Shown: positions 34,727-43,674, counted from the first letter of the stretch. The stretch is 64,000 nucleotides of DNA from Bacteroidota bacterium (GCA_023387965.1 JAEWHE010000014.1:186001-250000), one strand, 5' to 3'. The notes: a model not told the origin generated them from the sequence alone. Made by a program: numbers and translations.

Positions 34727-35734
34727 TTAAGATTGAGGAAATATTTTTGCCAGCAACTCGTACGATTTTTTGCGGTCTTCAAAATTTTCTGACATGGTGG
34801 CAACCATAATTTCGTCGGTATCAAAATCAGAAGCAATTTTTTCGATTTCTCGTTTAACTTCCTCAGGATTTCCGGCGATGAAACGACCTCGATTGTAGGC
34901 AATTCTCGCTTTTTGCGCAAGCGAATAATTCATGTTTTTTATTTCTTCAAATGAAGGTAAATTTCCCGTGGCACCCATTTCGATGTGCAACATTCGGTAA
35001 TTAAATTCGGTGATCCAATCGGCTACTTTTTGCTCATCTTCGGAACAAAATACAAAAATCCCAACGTTTACTTTTGGCTTTGCCAAATTTTCAGAAGGTT
35101 TAAAATTTTCTCTGTAAAAAGCCACCACTTCATCGCCACCTTCGGGATTGATGAATTTTGCAAAGGACAAAGCCATGCCAAAATGTGCGGCAAATTGAGC
35201 GCTTCCGCCGCTTGAGGTAAGCAACCAAAGCTCTGGCAATTGATCTGGTTGTGGAAAAGATTTTACTTTTTCGTGAACGGTTTCCGGAGTTTCATCATGG
35301 CGAAGAAAAGCCTGAAGATCAATTAATTGCTGGAAAAATTCTTTTTCACTGAAGTTATTTGCGGGATTGAGCAAATGTGAAGATAACCTGTCGCCTCCGG
35401 GAGCCCGACCAATTCCAAGGTCAATTCTGTTAGGGAAAAGCGTTTCGAGTAAGCCGAAATTTTCTGCCACTTTCAGCGAACTGTGATTGGGCAACATGAT
35501 GCCGCCAGAACCTACGCGAATTTTTTTAGTTTTCGAAGCCAGATAGGGAATGAGTACTTCGGGAGCGGTTCCGGCAACCATTTTAAAGTTGTGGTGTTCA
35601 GAAACCCAATATCTTGTAAAATTTAATTTTTCGGCGAGTTGCACTAATTCGGCGGATTCTTGCAAGGCTTCCGCAGCGGTTCCGTTGCGTTTTATTTGGG
35701 ATTGATCTAAAACGCTTAACTTGATATTTTTCAT
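34727..35734 (-). CDS. LLM-class flavin-dependent oxidoreductase (luciferase-like)
   Basis: The 335-residue TIM-barrel protein has the bacterial-luciferase-like signature: LSVLDQSQIKRNGTA at the N-terminus, RYWVSEHHN, LPNHSSLKVAENF and the flavin-binding GIGRAPGGDR. It most resembles the YhbW-type group of LLM oxidoreductases, which lack assigned substrates. The frame continues to a TTG at 35755, but ATG 35734 begins the conserved first strand. Single gene. Confidence 0.9.
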   Translation of the reverse strand: MKNIKLSVLDQSQIKRNGTAAEALQESAELVQLAEKLNFTRYWVSEHHNFKMVAGTAPEVLIPYLASKTKKIRVGSGGIMLPNHSSLKVAENFGLLETLFPNRIDLGIGRAPGGDRLSSHLLNPANNFSEKEFFQQLIDLQAFLRHDETPETVHEKVKSFPQPDQLPELWLLTSSGGSAQFAAHFGMALSFAKFINPEGGDEVVAFYRENFKPSENLAKPKVNVGIFVFCSEDEQKVADWITEFNYRMLHIEMGATGNLPSFEEIKNMNYSLAQKARIAYNRGRFIAGNPEEVKREIEKIASDFDTDEIMVATMSENFEDRKKSYELLAKIFPQS

Positions 35735-35809
35735 AACTGTAAAGATAGCAAACAATGAAAAAACGAGGATGTTTTGCGAGGCTTTGACCGTGTTATTTTT
35801 TTGCTAAAA

Positions 35810-36283
35810 TTATTGATGATGGTAGGGTTCGTTTCGCAAAATGGTGAAACCGCGGTACAATTGTTCAATAAAAAAAAGCCGAACCATTTGATGGGAAAAT
35901 GTCATGGAGGAGAGTGAAATTTTTCCTTGCGATTTTTGATAAACCGTTTCGGAAAAACCATAAGGGCCACCAATCACAAAAACCAAAGTTTTAATGCCGG
36001 AATTCATTTTTTTCTGTAATTCATCGGCGAAAGCTACGCTTGAAAAATGTTTTCCGTTTTCATCTAACAAAATGAGCTGATCCGTACTTGAAATTTTGCT
36101 TAAGATGAGTTCGCCTTCTTTTTCTTTTTGTTGTGATTCAGATAAATTTTTGACGTTTTTGATGTCGGGAATAATTTCTAAATCAAATTTAATGTAGTGC
36201 GACAATCGTTTTTGATAATCATCAATTAAGGTTAGCAATGATTTATTATCAGTTTTTCCTATCGCAATTAATTTAATATTCAT
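35810..36283 (-). CDS. rlmH: 23S rRNA pseudouridine-1915 N3-methyltransferase RlmH
   Basis: The 157-residue SPOUT-fold methyltransferase has the SAM-binding knot VFVIGGPYGFSE and the invariant C-terminus SLSSMTFSHQMVRLFFIEQL ending in YRGFTILRNEPYHHQ. It methylates the pseudouridine at 1915 in helix 69 of 23S rRNA, on the 70S ribosome. Length and ends match the family exactly. Confidence 0.96.
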   Translation of the reverse strand: MNIKLIAIGKTDNKSLLTLIDDYQKRLSHYIKFDLEIIPDIKNVKNLSESQQKEKEGELILSKISSTDQLILLDENGKHFSSVAFADELQKKMNSGIKTLVFVIGGPYGFSETVYQKSQGKISLSSMTFSHQMVRLFFIEQLYRGFTILRNEPYHHQ

Positions 36284-36302
36284 TATAATGTCATAATTTT
36301 TT

Positions 36303-36310
36303 CAAAGTTA
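36303..36310 (-). promoter_or_regulatory. -7 box upstream of rlmH
   Basis: On the minus strand TAACTTTG matches TAnnTTTG, about 20 bases before the rlmH start. The -33 box is not clear. Confidence 0.5.
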
Positions 36311-36425
36311 GTAAAGGTTGTTGAAATTTTGGGAGTAATTATAATTTAATCTAAACTTATTGTTAATCAGCGGATTGTGAAACTTTGATCAGGAATTTTG
36401 TAAGTGATTTGGCAGCAAGAGTTTT

Positions 36426-36433
36426 TAAATTTG
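36426..36433 (+). promoter_or_regulatory. -7 box upstream of the low-complexity secreted protein gene
   Basis: TAAATTTG matches TAnnTTTG, with TTTG at 36397-36400 a slightly distant (25-base) -33 candidate. Confidence 0.5.
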
Positions 36434-36468
36434 TAATTCAATCCTCAATAAAATAAAAATTAGAAATT

Positions 36469-36939
36469 ATGAAAACGACAATTTTATCGCTGATGGCCAT
36501 TTTCACATTTGGAATTGCTTCAGCACAAACAGATCCGCAAGACAGAACGCGAACGACACCAAATACTAGTTCGCAAACACCACATAATGATTTAGACAAG
36601 AAAAAAGATAAGAAAAAAAATAAATCGACTGTGGAACCACGGAGAAGTACGGACATGAATAGTACGAGATCAAATAATAGTACTTATGATCCAAATCGTC
36701 CGACGGTGAATCCCGGAAATTCTACGAATCCGAGTGGAACAACAAACCCTGGAAATACAACCAACCCGAACGGAACTTTAACTCCGGGAGGAACAACTAA
36801 TCCGGGATCGATGACGCCAACTACGACAACACCAAACGGAACCGTGAATCCGCCGAATCCAACAAATCCGAATAGTACAATAAATAATCCGGCGGGAACG
36901 AGTACAACGCCAGTTCCAAATAATCCGCCGAGAAATTAA
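36469..36939 (+). CDS. Secreted low-complexity Thr/Asn/Pro/Gly-rich protein
   Basis: The 156-residue protein has a signal peptide (MKTTILSLMAIFTFGIASAQ), a basic Lys-rich patch (about 43-55) and then about 85 residues of loosely repeating Thr-Asn-Pro-x-Gly-Thr units, probably unstructured and surface exposed. No sorting domain is present. Function is unknown; composition is unlike its neighbours. It has its own promoter and terminator. Confidence 0.72.
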   Translation: MKTTILSLMAIFTFGIASAQTDPQDRTRTTPNTSSQTPHNDLDKKKDKKKNKSTVEPRRSTDMNSTRSNNSTYDPNRPTVNPGNSTNPSGTTNPGNTTNPNGTLTPGGTTNPGSMTPTTTTPNGTVNPPNPTNPNSTINNPAGTSTTPVPNNPPRN

Positions 36940-36964
36940 TTTTTTTTAGTTTTTTAAATAGAAT

Positions 36965-36999
36965 GCCTGATTTGTTTTTTAAATAAGTCAGGCTTTTTT
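36965..36999 (+). terminator. Terminator after the low-complexity protein gene
   Basis: GCCTGA and TCAGGC with A/T-pairing flanks form a hairpin followed by T6. Confidence 0.75.
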
Positions 37000-37050
37000 A
37001 TGCGATTTTTGGAGACTAACGATTGCTGAAAATGCCCCAAGTTTTTCCTT

Positions 37051-37168
37051 TAGCCCCGATAGAGGCGATATCCCACGCCCTAAACGGTGGCAAAATTTTG
37101 GCGTGGATAAAGCCGAAAGCGGGAACGAACGATTATAAAAATGCCGGACGATTCGCTCCAAAAAATAA
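37051..37168 (+). repeat. Dispersed intergenic element, copy C
   Basis: It begins TAGCCCCGATAGAGGCG, contains CCACGCC/GGCGTGG (37073-37079 with 37100-37106) as an inner hairpin, an AGCGGGAA box, and ends ATTCGCTCCAAAAAATAA. Ends match copies A, B and D. It fills the gap between the terminator and nadC. Confidence 0.75.
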
Positions 37169-37217
37169 GGCACAATGGGAAAGTTTTTATATTTTAGCTT
37201 CGGAATAATTTTTTAAG

Positions 37218-38075
37218 ATGATAACTGAAGCACAATTTAAGCACGAATTAAAACTGATTATTGAAAACGGAATTCGCGAAGATGTAGGCGATGGCGACCA
37301 TAGTTCGCTGACGTGTATTCCTGCGGATGCAAAGGGAAAAGCGAAACTTTTGGTGAAGGACGAAGGCGTGATTGCGGGAGTGGAATTTGCCAAAATGATT
37401 TTTAATTATGTGGATAAAAATCTGGAAATTGAGACGCTGATTGAAGATGGAACTGAGGTGAAACATGGCGATATTGTTTTTTTTGTGAGCGGAAGTTCGC
37501 AAAGTATTTTAAAGAGTGAACGCTTGGTTTTGAACGCGATGCAAAGGATGTCGGCGATTGCAACGAAGACGAAATTTTTTGCGAATTTGCTGGAAGGAAC
37601 GGCGACGAAAGTGTTGGATACGCGAAAAACCACGCCTGGAATTCGTGCGATTGAAAAATGGGCTGTGAAAATTGGCGGCGGCGAAAACCATCGTTTTGCG
37701 TTGTATGATATGGTGATGTTGAAGGACAATCACATTGATTTTGCGGGTGGAATTACGCAAGCGATTGTCAAAACAAATCAATATTTGGCAGAAAATAATT
37801 TAGATTTAAAAATTATTGTAGAGGCCAGAAATCTTGACGAAGTGGCGGAAATCTTACAATCAGAGAACGTTTTTAGAATTTTGTTAGACAATTTCGACTA
37901 CGAAACTACCCGAAAAGCAGTTGAAATGATTGGCGACAAATGTCAAACCGAATCTTCTGGAAACATCAACGAAAAAACGATTAGAAATTACGCAGATTGT
38001 GGCGTGAATTATATTTCTTCGGGAGCCTTGACGCATTCTGTTTACAATATGGATTTAAGTCTAAAAGCCGTATAA
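37218..38075 (+). CDS. nadC: Quinolinate phosphoribosyltransferase NadC
   Basis: The 285-residue carboxylating nicotinate-nucleotide diphosphorylase has the type II PRTase signatures: ERLVLNAMQRMSAIAT, KVLDTRKTTPGIRAIEKWAVKIGGGENHR, and the C-terminal SGNINEKTIRNYADCGVNYIS with SSGALTHS. It makes nicotinate mononucleotide from quinolinate in de novo NAD synthesis. Its stop is 2 bases before the start of the BrkB-like gene, so the two are co-transcribed. Confidence 0.95.
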   Translation: MITEAQFKHELKLIIENGIREDVGDGDHSSLTCIPADAKGKAKLLVKDEGVIAGVEFAKMIFNYVDKNLEIETLIEDGTEVKHGDIVFFVSGSSQSILKSERLVLNAMQRMSAIATKTKFFANLLEGTATKVLDTRKTTPGIRAIEKWAVKIGGGENHRFALYDMVMLKDNHIDFAGGITQAIVKTNQYLAENNLDLKIIVEARNLDEVAEILQSENVFRILLDNFDYETTRKAVEMIGDKCQTESSGNINEKTIRNYADCGVNYISSGALTHSVYNMDLSLKAV

Positions 38076-38077
38076 AA

Positions 38078-39001
38078 GTGACAAAAATTATAGAAGACAA
38101 ACTCGAAAAAATTCCTGTGATTCGATCGCTGATGCGGTTGACGCAGAAAATTAAATTGCCTTGGCTGGAAGGTTTGTCGTTCTATGATTTACTCGAACTA
38201 TACTTTATTGGGATTGCAAAAGGAGCGTTTTCTTACAGAGCAAGTGCCATTGCGTTTAGCTTTTTTATGGCGCTTTTTCCGTTTGCGTTATTTATTTTGA
38301 ACTTAATTCCGGTGATTCCTATTGATGATTTGCAAACGGATTTTCTGAAATTTGTGGAAGAAAGCGTCCCTCCAAATACGTACGATGCGATTTATAAAAT
38401 CCTGAACGATATTTTGAACAACAGTTACAAAGGGTTGCTTTCGTCCGGATTTTTGCTTTCGATTTTTTTAATGGCAAATGGCGTCAATGCAATTTTAGGC
38501 GGTTTTGAATATTCGCGGCACATCACGGTAACCCGAGGATTTTTTCGACAATATGCAGTTTCCATTGGCATTGCGATTATTTTAGCGTTTTTGTTGATTA
38601 TCACGGTTTCGGCAATTGTGGTTTTGGAATACATTATTCAAACGATGAAAAGTCGCGGTATTTTTGAAAACATCAACCTTATCAACATCGGAAGATTTGT
38701 GTTTCTTGGGTTGATGATTTTGACGGCAACGTCCATTCTTTTTAAATTTGGAACAAGACAAACCCGCAAAAATTCTTTTTTTAGCATCGGTTCTATTTTT
38801 ACTACTATTTTAATTATTTTGACGTCTTTTGTTTTCGGAATTTACGTAGTAAGATTTGCCAAATACAATGAATTGTACGGTTCGATTGGAACTTTATTGA
38901 TTTTAATGATTTACATTTGGTTGAACTGCATGATTTTATTGCTTGGTTTTGAGTTGAATGGTGCGATTAATCGATTGAAACGCAAGAAATTGTTCAATTA
39001 A
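38078..39001 (+). CDS. YihY/BrkB-family inner-membrane protein
   Basis: The 307-residue protein starts at GTG 38078, two bases after nadC; a longer open frame from 37997 overlaps nadC coding sequence and is unlikely. About six membrane helices are visible, with the family motif FSYRASAIAFSFFMALFPFALFIL near residue 60 and LLILMIYIWLNCMILLLGFELN at the end. The family was once called RNase BN in error; its function is undefined. Cytoplasmic membrane location. Confidence 0.88.
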   Translation: MTKIIEDKLEKIPVIRSLMRLTQKIKLPWLEGLSFYDLLELYFIGIAKGAFSYRASAIAFSFFMALFPFALFILNLIPVIPIDDLQTDFLKFVEESVPPNTYDAIYKILNDILNNSYKGLLSSGFLLSIFLMANGVNAILGGFEYSRHITVTRGFFRQYAVSIGIAIILAFLLIITVSAIVVLEYIIQTMKSRGIFENINLINIGRFVFLGLMILTATSILFKFGTRQTRKNSFFSIGSIFTTILIILTSFVFGIYVVRFAKYNELYGSIGTLLILMIYIWLNCMILLLGFELNGAINRLKRKKLFN

Positions 39002-39053
39002 AAAAAAATCTTCCGTAGGATTTTTGACAAAAAATATTTCTTCCAAAAAAAAC

Positions 39054-39061
39054 TATCTTTG
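39054..39061 (+). promoter_or_regulatory. -7 box upstream of priA
   Basis: TATCTTTG matches TAnnTTTG, 16 bases before the priA ATG; a TTTG at 39023-39026 is somewhat far (27 bases). Confidence 0.5.
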
Positions 39062-39077
39062 TATAAACCGCGCCAAA

Positions 39078-41525
39078 ATGTATTTTGTAGAAGTAATTCT
39101 TCCTTTATCTCTTGCTAAAACCTTTACGTATCGCATCACTGAAGCGGAATTTGCCTTCATAAAACCGGGAATGCGAATCGCGGTTCCTTTCGGGAAAAAT
39201 AAAATTTACACAGCTTTGGCGGTTGAAATCCATCAAAACGAACCCCGACTTTACGAAGCCAAAGAAATTCACGAAATTTTAGACCAGTTTCCGCTGGTAA
39301 CCCAAACTCAAATTGAACATTGGAAATGGATTGCTACTTATTATATTTGTAGCATTGGCGACGTTTTTCGAGGCGCGATGCCGTCAGCGTTTTTATTAGA
39401 AACCGAAACGATTATTTCTGCAAAAAACACAAATCTTCCTGATGAACAATTATCTGACGAAGAATTTTTAGTGATTGAAGCCTTGCAAAATCAGAGTTCG
39501 CTGAAACTTAGTGATGTAATTTCGATTTTGAACAGAAAAAATGTTTTCCCGGTAATTCAAAATCTGATTGCTAAAGATGCTGTTTCGCTTCACGAGGAAA
39601 TGGTGGAACAATACCAACCCAAGTTGATCAAATATATCAAACTTCACGACGATTTTGATGATGAAAATGCGCTTTCGGGTTTGCTTGAAAGTTTGAAAAA
39701 TGCTAAAAAACAAGCCGAATTGGTTTTGGCTTTTTTTCAGTTAAAAGCCACTACAAAAAAACCGATTGCTGCCAAACAACTTCTGGAAAAATCAGGTGCT
39801 TCGGCTGCAGTGATGAAAGGTTTGGTGGACAAAAATATTTTTGAAATCTACCATCTGCAACAAGATCGAGTGGCTTTTGAAAAAAATAAAAAGCAAGCCA
39901 CATTACTTTTAAGCGAAGCGCAAAATAACGCACTTAACGAAATTAATTCGGTTTTTCAGGAAAAGGAAGTTTGCTTGCTTCATGGTGTGACGGCAAGTGG
40001 AAAAACGGAAATTTACATCAAATTAATCGAGAGCATTTTAGAAAAAAATCAGCAAGTGTTGTATCTCCTGCCTGAAATTGCTTTGACTACGCAACTTGTA
40101 AGTCGATTGACATCTTATTTTGGCAATCAGGTGGCGGTTTTTCATTCTAAATACAGCAATAACGAACGGGTAGAAGTGTGGCATCAGGTTCTGCAAAATT
40201 CGGCGAAAGCCAAAATTATAATTGGAGCGCGTTCGGCACTTTTTTTACCTTTTCAAAATTTAGGCTTAATCATTGTGGATGAAGAACATGAGCAAACTTT
40301 TAAACAATTTGATCCTGCTCCACGTTATCACGCTCGAGATGCCGCAATAGTTTTGGCTAATTTTTTTAAAGCTAATGTATTGTTAGGTTCGGCAACGCCA
40401 AGTTTGGAAACGTATTTCAATGCGTTAAACGGAAAATATGGCTTGGTTAACATTACGGAACGTTTCGGGAAAGTGATGATGCCAACGGTGGAATTGGTAG
40501 ATTTGAAAGACAAATATTTTCGCAAAAAAATGAAAGGACATTTTAGCGATGTTTTGCTCGAAAATATGGCGGAAGCTTTGGCTTTAGGCGAACAAATTAT
40601 TTTATTTCAAAACCGCAGAGGTTATTCGCCGGTGATGGAATGCCTTACTTGTGGACACGTGCCGCAATGTGTTCATTGTGATGTGAGTTTGACTTTTCAT
40701 AAAAATAAAAACCAACTTCGTTGTCATTATTGTGGTTATTCGATGGCAAAACCTTCTAATTGTCATAGTTGTTCGGGAGTGGATTTGACCACAAAAGGTT
40801 TTGGAACGGAACAAATTGAATTGGAACTAAAAGCTTTATTTCCAGAGAAAAAAATCGGGAGAATGGACCAAGATACCACGCGAGGCAAATACAGTTTTGA
40901 AAAAATAATTGACAGTTTTAAAAACCAGGAAATTGATATTTTGGTTGGAACCCAGATGTTGGCAAAAGGTTTAGATTTTGAAAATGTTTCGTTAGTGGGA
41001 ATCATGAATGCCGATAATATGTTGTATCATCCTGATTTTCGGGCTTTTGAAAGAAGTTTTCAGATGATGACGCAAGTTTCGGGAAGAGCAGGTCGTTCGG
41101 CAAAACGTGGAAAAGTGATTATTCAAACGTATAATCCGCATCACAACACAATCCAGCAAGTGACGAACAACGATTATTTGGCGATGTACAAAGAACAGTT
41201 GTACGACAGGCAAATTTTTAAATATCCGCCGTTTTTTAGGTTGATTAAAATTACGTTGAAACAACGCGACTTTGAGAAATTAAAAGAAGCGTCGATGTGG
41301 CTTTATCAGGTTTTAAGTCAAAATTTAGACATGCCGGTTTTAGGTCCGGAAGAACCGCCCATCAGCAGAATTAGAAATGAATACATCCGAACGATTTTGG
41401 TGAAAATTCCGCAACAAAAACATTTGGGCAACACTAAAATTACCATTGCGAAAATATTAAATAGTTTCGACACCGTGCCGCAATACCGTTCGGTAAAAGT
41501 TTCGGTAAATGTTGATTTTTATTAG
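39078..41525 (+). CDS. priA: Primosomal helicase PriA
   Basis: The 815-residue superfamily 2 helicase restarts stalled replication forks. N-terminal 3'-DNA-binding domain (YFVEVILPLSLAKTFTYRI); Walker A HGVTASGKTEIY near 300; DEEH box (IIVDEEHEQTFKQ); zinc-binding cysteines in ECLTCGHVPQCVHCD and RCHYCGYSM, then CHSC (about 520-570); helicase motif QVSGRAGRSAKRGKV. ATG 39078 is used; the frame upstream continues but lacks conservation. It overlaps the convergent regulator gene by 4 bases. Confidence 0.96.
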   Translation: MYFVEVILPLSLAKTFTYRITEAEFAFIKPGMRIAVPFGKNKIYTALAVEIHQNEPRLYEAKEIHEILDQFPLVTQTQIEHWKWIATYYICSIGDVFRGAMPSAFLLETETIISAKNTNLPDEQLSDEEFLVIEALQNQSSLKLSDVISILNRKNVFPVIQNLIAKDAVSLHEEMVEQYQPKLIKYIKLHDDFDDENALSGLLESLKNAKKQAELVLAFFQLKATTKKPIAAKQLLEKSGASAAVMKGLVDKNIFEIYHLQQDRVAFEKNKKQATLLLSEAQNNALNEINSVFQEKEVCLLHGVTASGKTEIYIKLIESILEKNQQVLYLLPEIALTTQLVSRLTSYFGNQVAVFHSKYSNNERVEVWHQVLQNSAKAKIIIGARSALFLPFQNLGLIIVDEEHEQTFKQFDPAPRYHARDAAIVLANFFKANVLLGSATPSLETYFNALNGKYGLVNITERFGKVMMPTVELVDLKDKYFRKKMKGHFSDVLLENMAEALALGEQIILFQNRRGYSPVMECLTCGHVPQCVHCDVSLTFHKNKNQLRCHYCGYSMAKPSNCHSCSGVDLTTKGFGTEQIELELKALFPEKKIGRMDQDTTRGKYSFEKIIDSFKNQEIDILVGTQMLAKGLDFENVSLVGIMNADNMLYHPDFRAFERSFQMMTQVSGRAGRSAKRGKVIIQTYNPHHNTIQQVTNNDYLAMYKEQLYDRQIFKYPPFFRLIKITLKQRDFEKLKEASMWLYQVLSQNLDMPVLGPEEPPISRIRNEYIRTILVKIPQQKHLGNTKITIAKILNSFDTVPQYRSVKVSVNVDFY

Positions 41526-42217
41526 TCGGAAGCTAAAGCTTTGACCAAATCTTCTTTTTTATTTCTACTTAAAGGAATTTTATTGGCACCAATTTCAGCA
41601 AATTTACTATTGAATTTATCCACCTTATCAATATTAATGATAAAAGATTTGTGAACCCGAATGAAACGTTCCTTTGAAAGTTCGCTTTCAAAAGATTTCA
41701 TGGTTGCTAAAACCAAGTGGTTTTCGTCTTCGGTTACCACTTTTACGTAATCGCCATAAGCTTCAATCCATTTAATTTTTGAAGTAAAAATCTTGAGTTT
41801 TTTAAGATTACTTTTGATGAAAATGTGTTCGCTGTCTTCATCAATATTTTCCCGACGCAAAGTATAAAGATCCATAGCTCGTTTCACCGCAGCACTAAAA
41901 CGTTGTGGCGAAATGGGTTTTTGCAAATAATCGGTAGCATCGTAATCAAAAGCTTTAACCGCATATTCGGCTTTTGAGGTAATAAAAATAATTTGAGGTT
42001 TTATTTTTAATCCATCAAGCAAATCAAATCCGCTGATTACGGGCATTTCAATATCAAGAAAGACTAAGTCCACTTCTTTATTTGTCAGACAGTTTTTAGT
42101 TTCAATTGCATTCGAAAAATCACCTACCAAATTTAGATTAGGGTGGTTCGAAACAAGCTTAGTTACTGTCATTCTCTGGATGGCGCTGTCATCTACAACT
42201 ACACAATTCAATTTCAT
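41522..42217 (-). CDS. LytTR-family response regulator
   Basis: The 231-residue protein has a receiver domain (VVVDD at 6-10, phospho-acceptor Asp55 in VFLDIEMP, conserved Lys in LQKPI) and a C-terminal LytTR DNA-binding domain (about 130-230, with ERFIRVHKSFIINIDKV). It should be phosphorylated by a histidine kinase and bind direct repeats to regulate transcription. No partner kinase lies in the window. It is divergent from the rpsF operon and convergent with priA. Confidence 0.93.
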   Translation of the reverse strand: MKLNCVVVDDSAIQRMTVTKLVSNHPNLNLVGDFSNAIETKNCLTNKEVDLVFLDIEMPVISGFDLLDGLKIKPQIIFITSKAEYAVKAFDYDATDYLQKPISPQRFSAAVKRAMDLYTLRRENIDEDSEHIFIKSNLKKLKIFTSKIKWIEAYGDYVKVVTEDENHLVLATMKSFESELSKERFIRVHKSFIINIDKVDKFNSKFAEIGANKIPLSRNKKEDLVKALASD

Positions 42218-42328
42218 ATTTTCGAAATTTTAACAGATTTAGGGTGGTTAAATTTAAAAATAAAAAAATTACTACAAAACATTTATATACGATATTTTTG
42301 CGGTTCATCGAATAAAAGCAATTTACGC

Positions 42329-42358
42329 TTGTTAGATAAAAAAAAATGATTACTTTTG
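42329..42358 (+). promoter_or_regulatory. Promoter of the rpsF-rpsR-rplI operon
   Basis: TTG at 42329-42331, a 19-base spacer and TACTTTTG at 42351-42358 match the consensus; the leader is about 30 bases. Confidence 0.8.
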
Positions 42359-42391
42359 CACCCAATTTTATAACAATTAAAGTATTGTATT

Positions 42392-42733
42392 ATGAATCAT
42401 TATGAAACTGTTTTCATCTTGAATCCCGTTTTATCTGAAACCCAGGTAAAGGAAACAGTAAGCAAATTCGAAGATTTTCTTACTTCAAAAGGAGCAGAGA
42501 TGGTATCAAAAGAGGATTGGGGTCTTAAAAAAATGGCTTACGAAATCCAAAACAAAAAAAGTGGTTTTTACCATTTATTTGAATTCAAAGTAACTCCAGA
42601 AGTATTAATTGCTTTCGAAACTGAATTTAGACGTGACGAAAGAGTGATGCGTTTCTTGACTGTAAGTCTTGATAAACATGCCATTTCTTGGGCAGAAAGA
42701 AGAAGAGCAAAACTTAAAGCATCTAAAGCGTAA
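42392..42733 (+). CDS. rpsF: 30S ribosomal protein bS6
   Basis: The 113-residue protein shows the S6 pattern: YETVFILNPVLSETQVKETV at the N-terminus, then WGLKKMAYEIQNKKSGFYHLFEF and RRDERVMRFLTVSLDKHA. bS6 binds the platform of the small subunit together with bS18. First gene of rpsF-rpsR-rplI. Confidence 0.97.
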   Translation: MNHYETVFILNPVLSETQVKETVSKFEDFLTSKGAEMVSKEDWGLKKMAYEIQNKKSGFYHLFEFKVTPEVLIAFETEFRRDERVMRFLTVSLDKHAISWAERRRAKLKASKA

Positions 42734-42738
42734 TTATT

Positions 42739-43035
42739 ATGTCAACGATTGAACAATCAGCAAAAGGAAAAAAAGACGGAGATATCAGATATCTAACGCC
42801 TTTAAACATTGAAACTAACAAAACTAAAAAGTATTGCCGTTTCAAAAAATCTGGTATCAAATATATTGATTATAAAGATGCAGATTTCTTATTGAAATTC
42901 GTTAATGAGCAAGGAAAAATTCTTCCTCGTCGTTTAACAGGTACTTCTTTAAAATACCAAAGAAAAGTGTCTGTAGCTGTAAAAAGAGCACGTCACTTAG
43001 CTTTAATGCCATACGTGGCCGATTTATTGAAATAA
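42739..43035 (+). CDS. rpsR: 30S ribosomal protein bS18
   Basis: The 98-residue protein has the S18 core (YCRFKKSGIKYIDYKDADFLLKFVNEQGKILPRRLTGTSLKYQRKV in pieces: KKYCRFKKSGIKYIDYKD and ILPRRLTGTSLKYQRKV). It forms a heterodimer with bS6 on the platform of the 30S subunit. It lies 5 bases after rpsF. Confidence 0.97.
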   Translation: MSTIEQSAKGKKDGDIRYLTPLNIETNKTKKYCRFKKSGIKYIDYKDADFLLKFVNEQGKILPRRLTGTSLKYQRKVSVAVKRARHLALMPYVADLLK

Positions 43036-43045
43036 TTTTTAATCA

Positions 43046-43077
43046 AAGTTGTTGGTTTCCCAATAAAGGAACCTAAC
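43046..43077 (+). promoter_or_regulatory. Possible hairpin in the rpsR-rplI spacer
   Basis: GTTGGTTTCC (43051-43060) and GGAACCTAAC (43068-43077) can form an imperfect stem around a 7-base loop 24 bases before rplI. It could influence rplI translation or mRNA stability; pairing is imperfect, so this is a weak call. Confidence 0.35.
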
Positions 43078-43100
43078 TTCTTCAAACAAAGGACAACAAC

Positions 43101-43541
43101 ATGGAATTGATCTTAAAACAAGACGTTCAAAATTTAGGTTTTAAAGACGATATCGTAACGGTAAAACCTGGTTACGGAAGAAACTTTTTGATTCCTCAAG
43201 GTTTTGCTACAATTGCAACGCCTTCGGCAAAAAAAGTTTTGGCTGAAAACCTAAAACAAAAAGCACACAAGGAAGCTAAAATTGTTGATGACGCTAAGAA
43301 AACAGCTGAAGCACTTAAAGCTCTTGAAATTAAAATCACAGCTAAAGCAGGTGGAGAGAAACTTTTTGGTTCTGTTACCAATGCTGATGTTGCGGAAGCT
43401 TTTGAAAAACAAGGACAAAACATCGACAAAAAATTCATCACTTCTGGAATCGTTAAACGTACAGGTAAATATACTGCAAACGTTCGTCTTCACAGAGATG
43501 TAATTGTTGAAGTTCCTTACGAAATTGTTGCTGAGCAATAA
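43101..43541 (+). CDS. rplI: 50S ribosomal protein bL9
   Basis: The 146-residue protein starts with the L9 N-domain (MELILKQDVQNLGFKDDIVTVKPGYGRNFLIPQG in pieces: LILKQDVQNLGFKDD, VKPGYGRNFLIPQG), followed by a long central helix and the C-terminal RNA-binding domain (GGEKLFGSVTNADVAEAF). It binds 23S rRNA near the L1 stalk. Last gene of the operon, followed by a strong terminator. Confidence 0.97.
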   Translation: MELILKQDVQNLGFKDDIVTVKPGYGRNFLIPQGFATIATPSAKKVLAENLKQKAHKEAKIVDDAKKTAEALKALEIKITAKAGGEKLFGSVTNADVAEAFEKQGQNIDKKFITSGIVKRTGKYTANVRLHRDVIVEVPYEIVAEQ

Positions 43542-43562
43542 TTTTTTTCAACAAAATAATAG

Positions 43563-43591
43563 AATCCCGATGAAAGTCGGGATTTTTTTTT
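43563..43591 (+). terminator. Terminator of the ribosomal protein operon
   Basis: AATCCCGA and TCGGGATT form a perfect 8-bp stem around TGAAAG, followed by T9. Confidence 0.88.
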
Positions 43592-43600
43592 ACCTAATCG

Positions 43601-43660
43601 GCTTTACGCAAAAGGCTTTACGCATTACGCTTGAAATGCTTAAAGCTTAATGCTTAAAGC
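43601..43660. repeat. Short direct repeats between rplI and the DUF6495-like gene
   Basis: GCTTTACGCA occurs at 43601 and 43615, then AATGCTTAAAGC occurs at 43635 and 43649, each pair 14 bases apart. The GCTTTA and TAAAGC parts can also pair with each other. Confidence 0.8.
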
Positions 43661-43674
43661 CTAAAGCGAAAAAA

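Noticed and set aside
37023..37208. Short open frames (both strands) between the terminator at 36965 and nadC
   Set aside because: They lie within dispersed element copy C, whose ends and hairpin are shared with three non-coding copies, so coding is unlikely.
37997..38077. Longer start for the BrkB-like protein
   Set aside because: It would overlap nadC by 79 bases; the extra residues are the nadC sequence in another frame, and the GTG two bases after nadC fits the family start.
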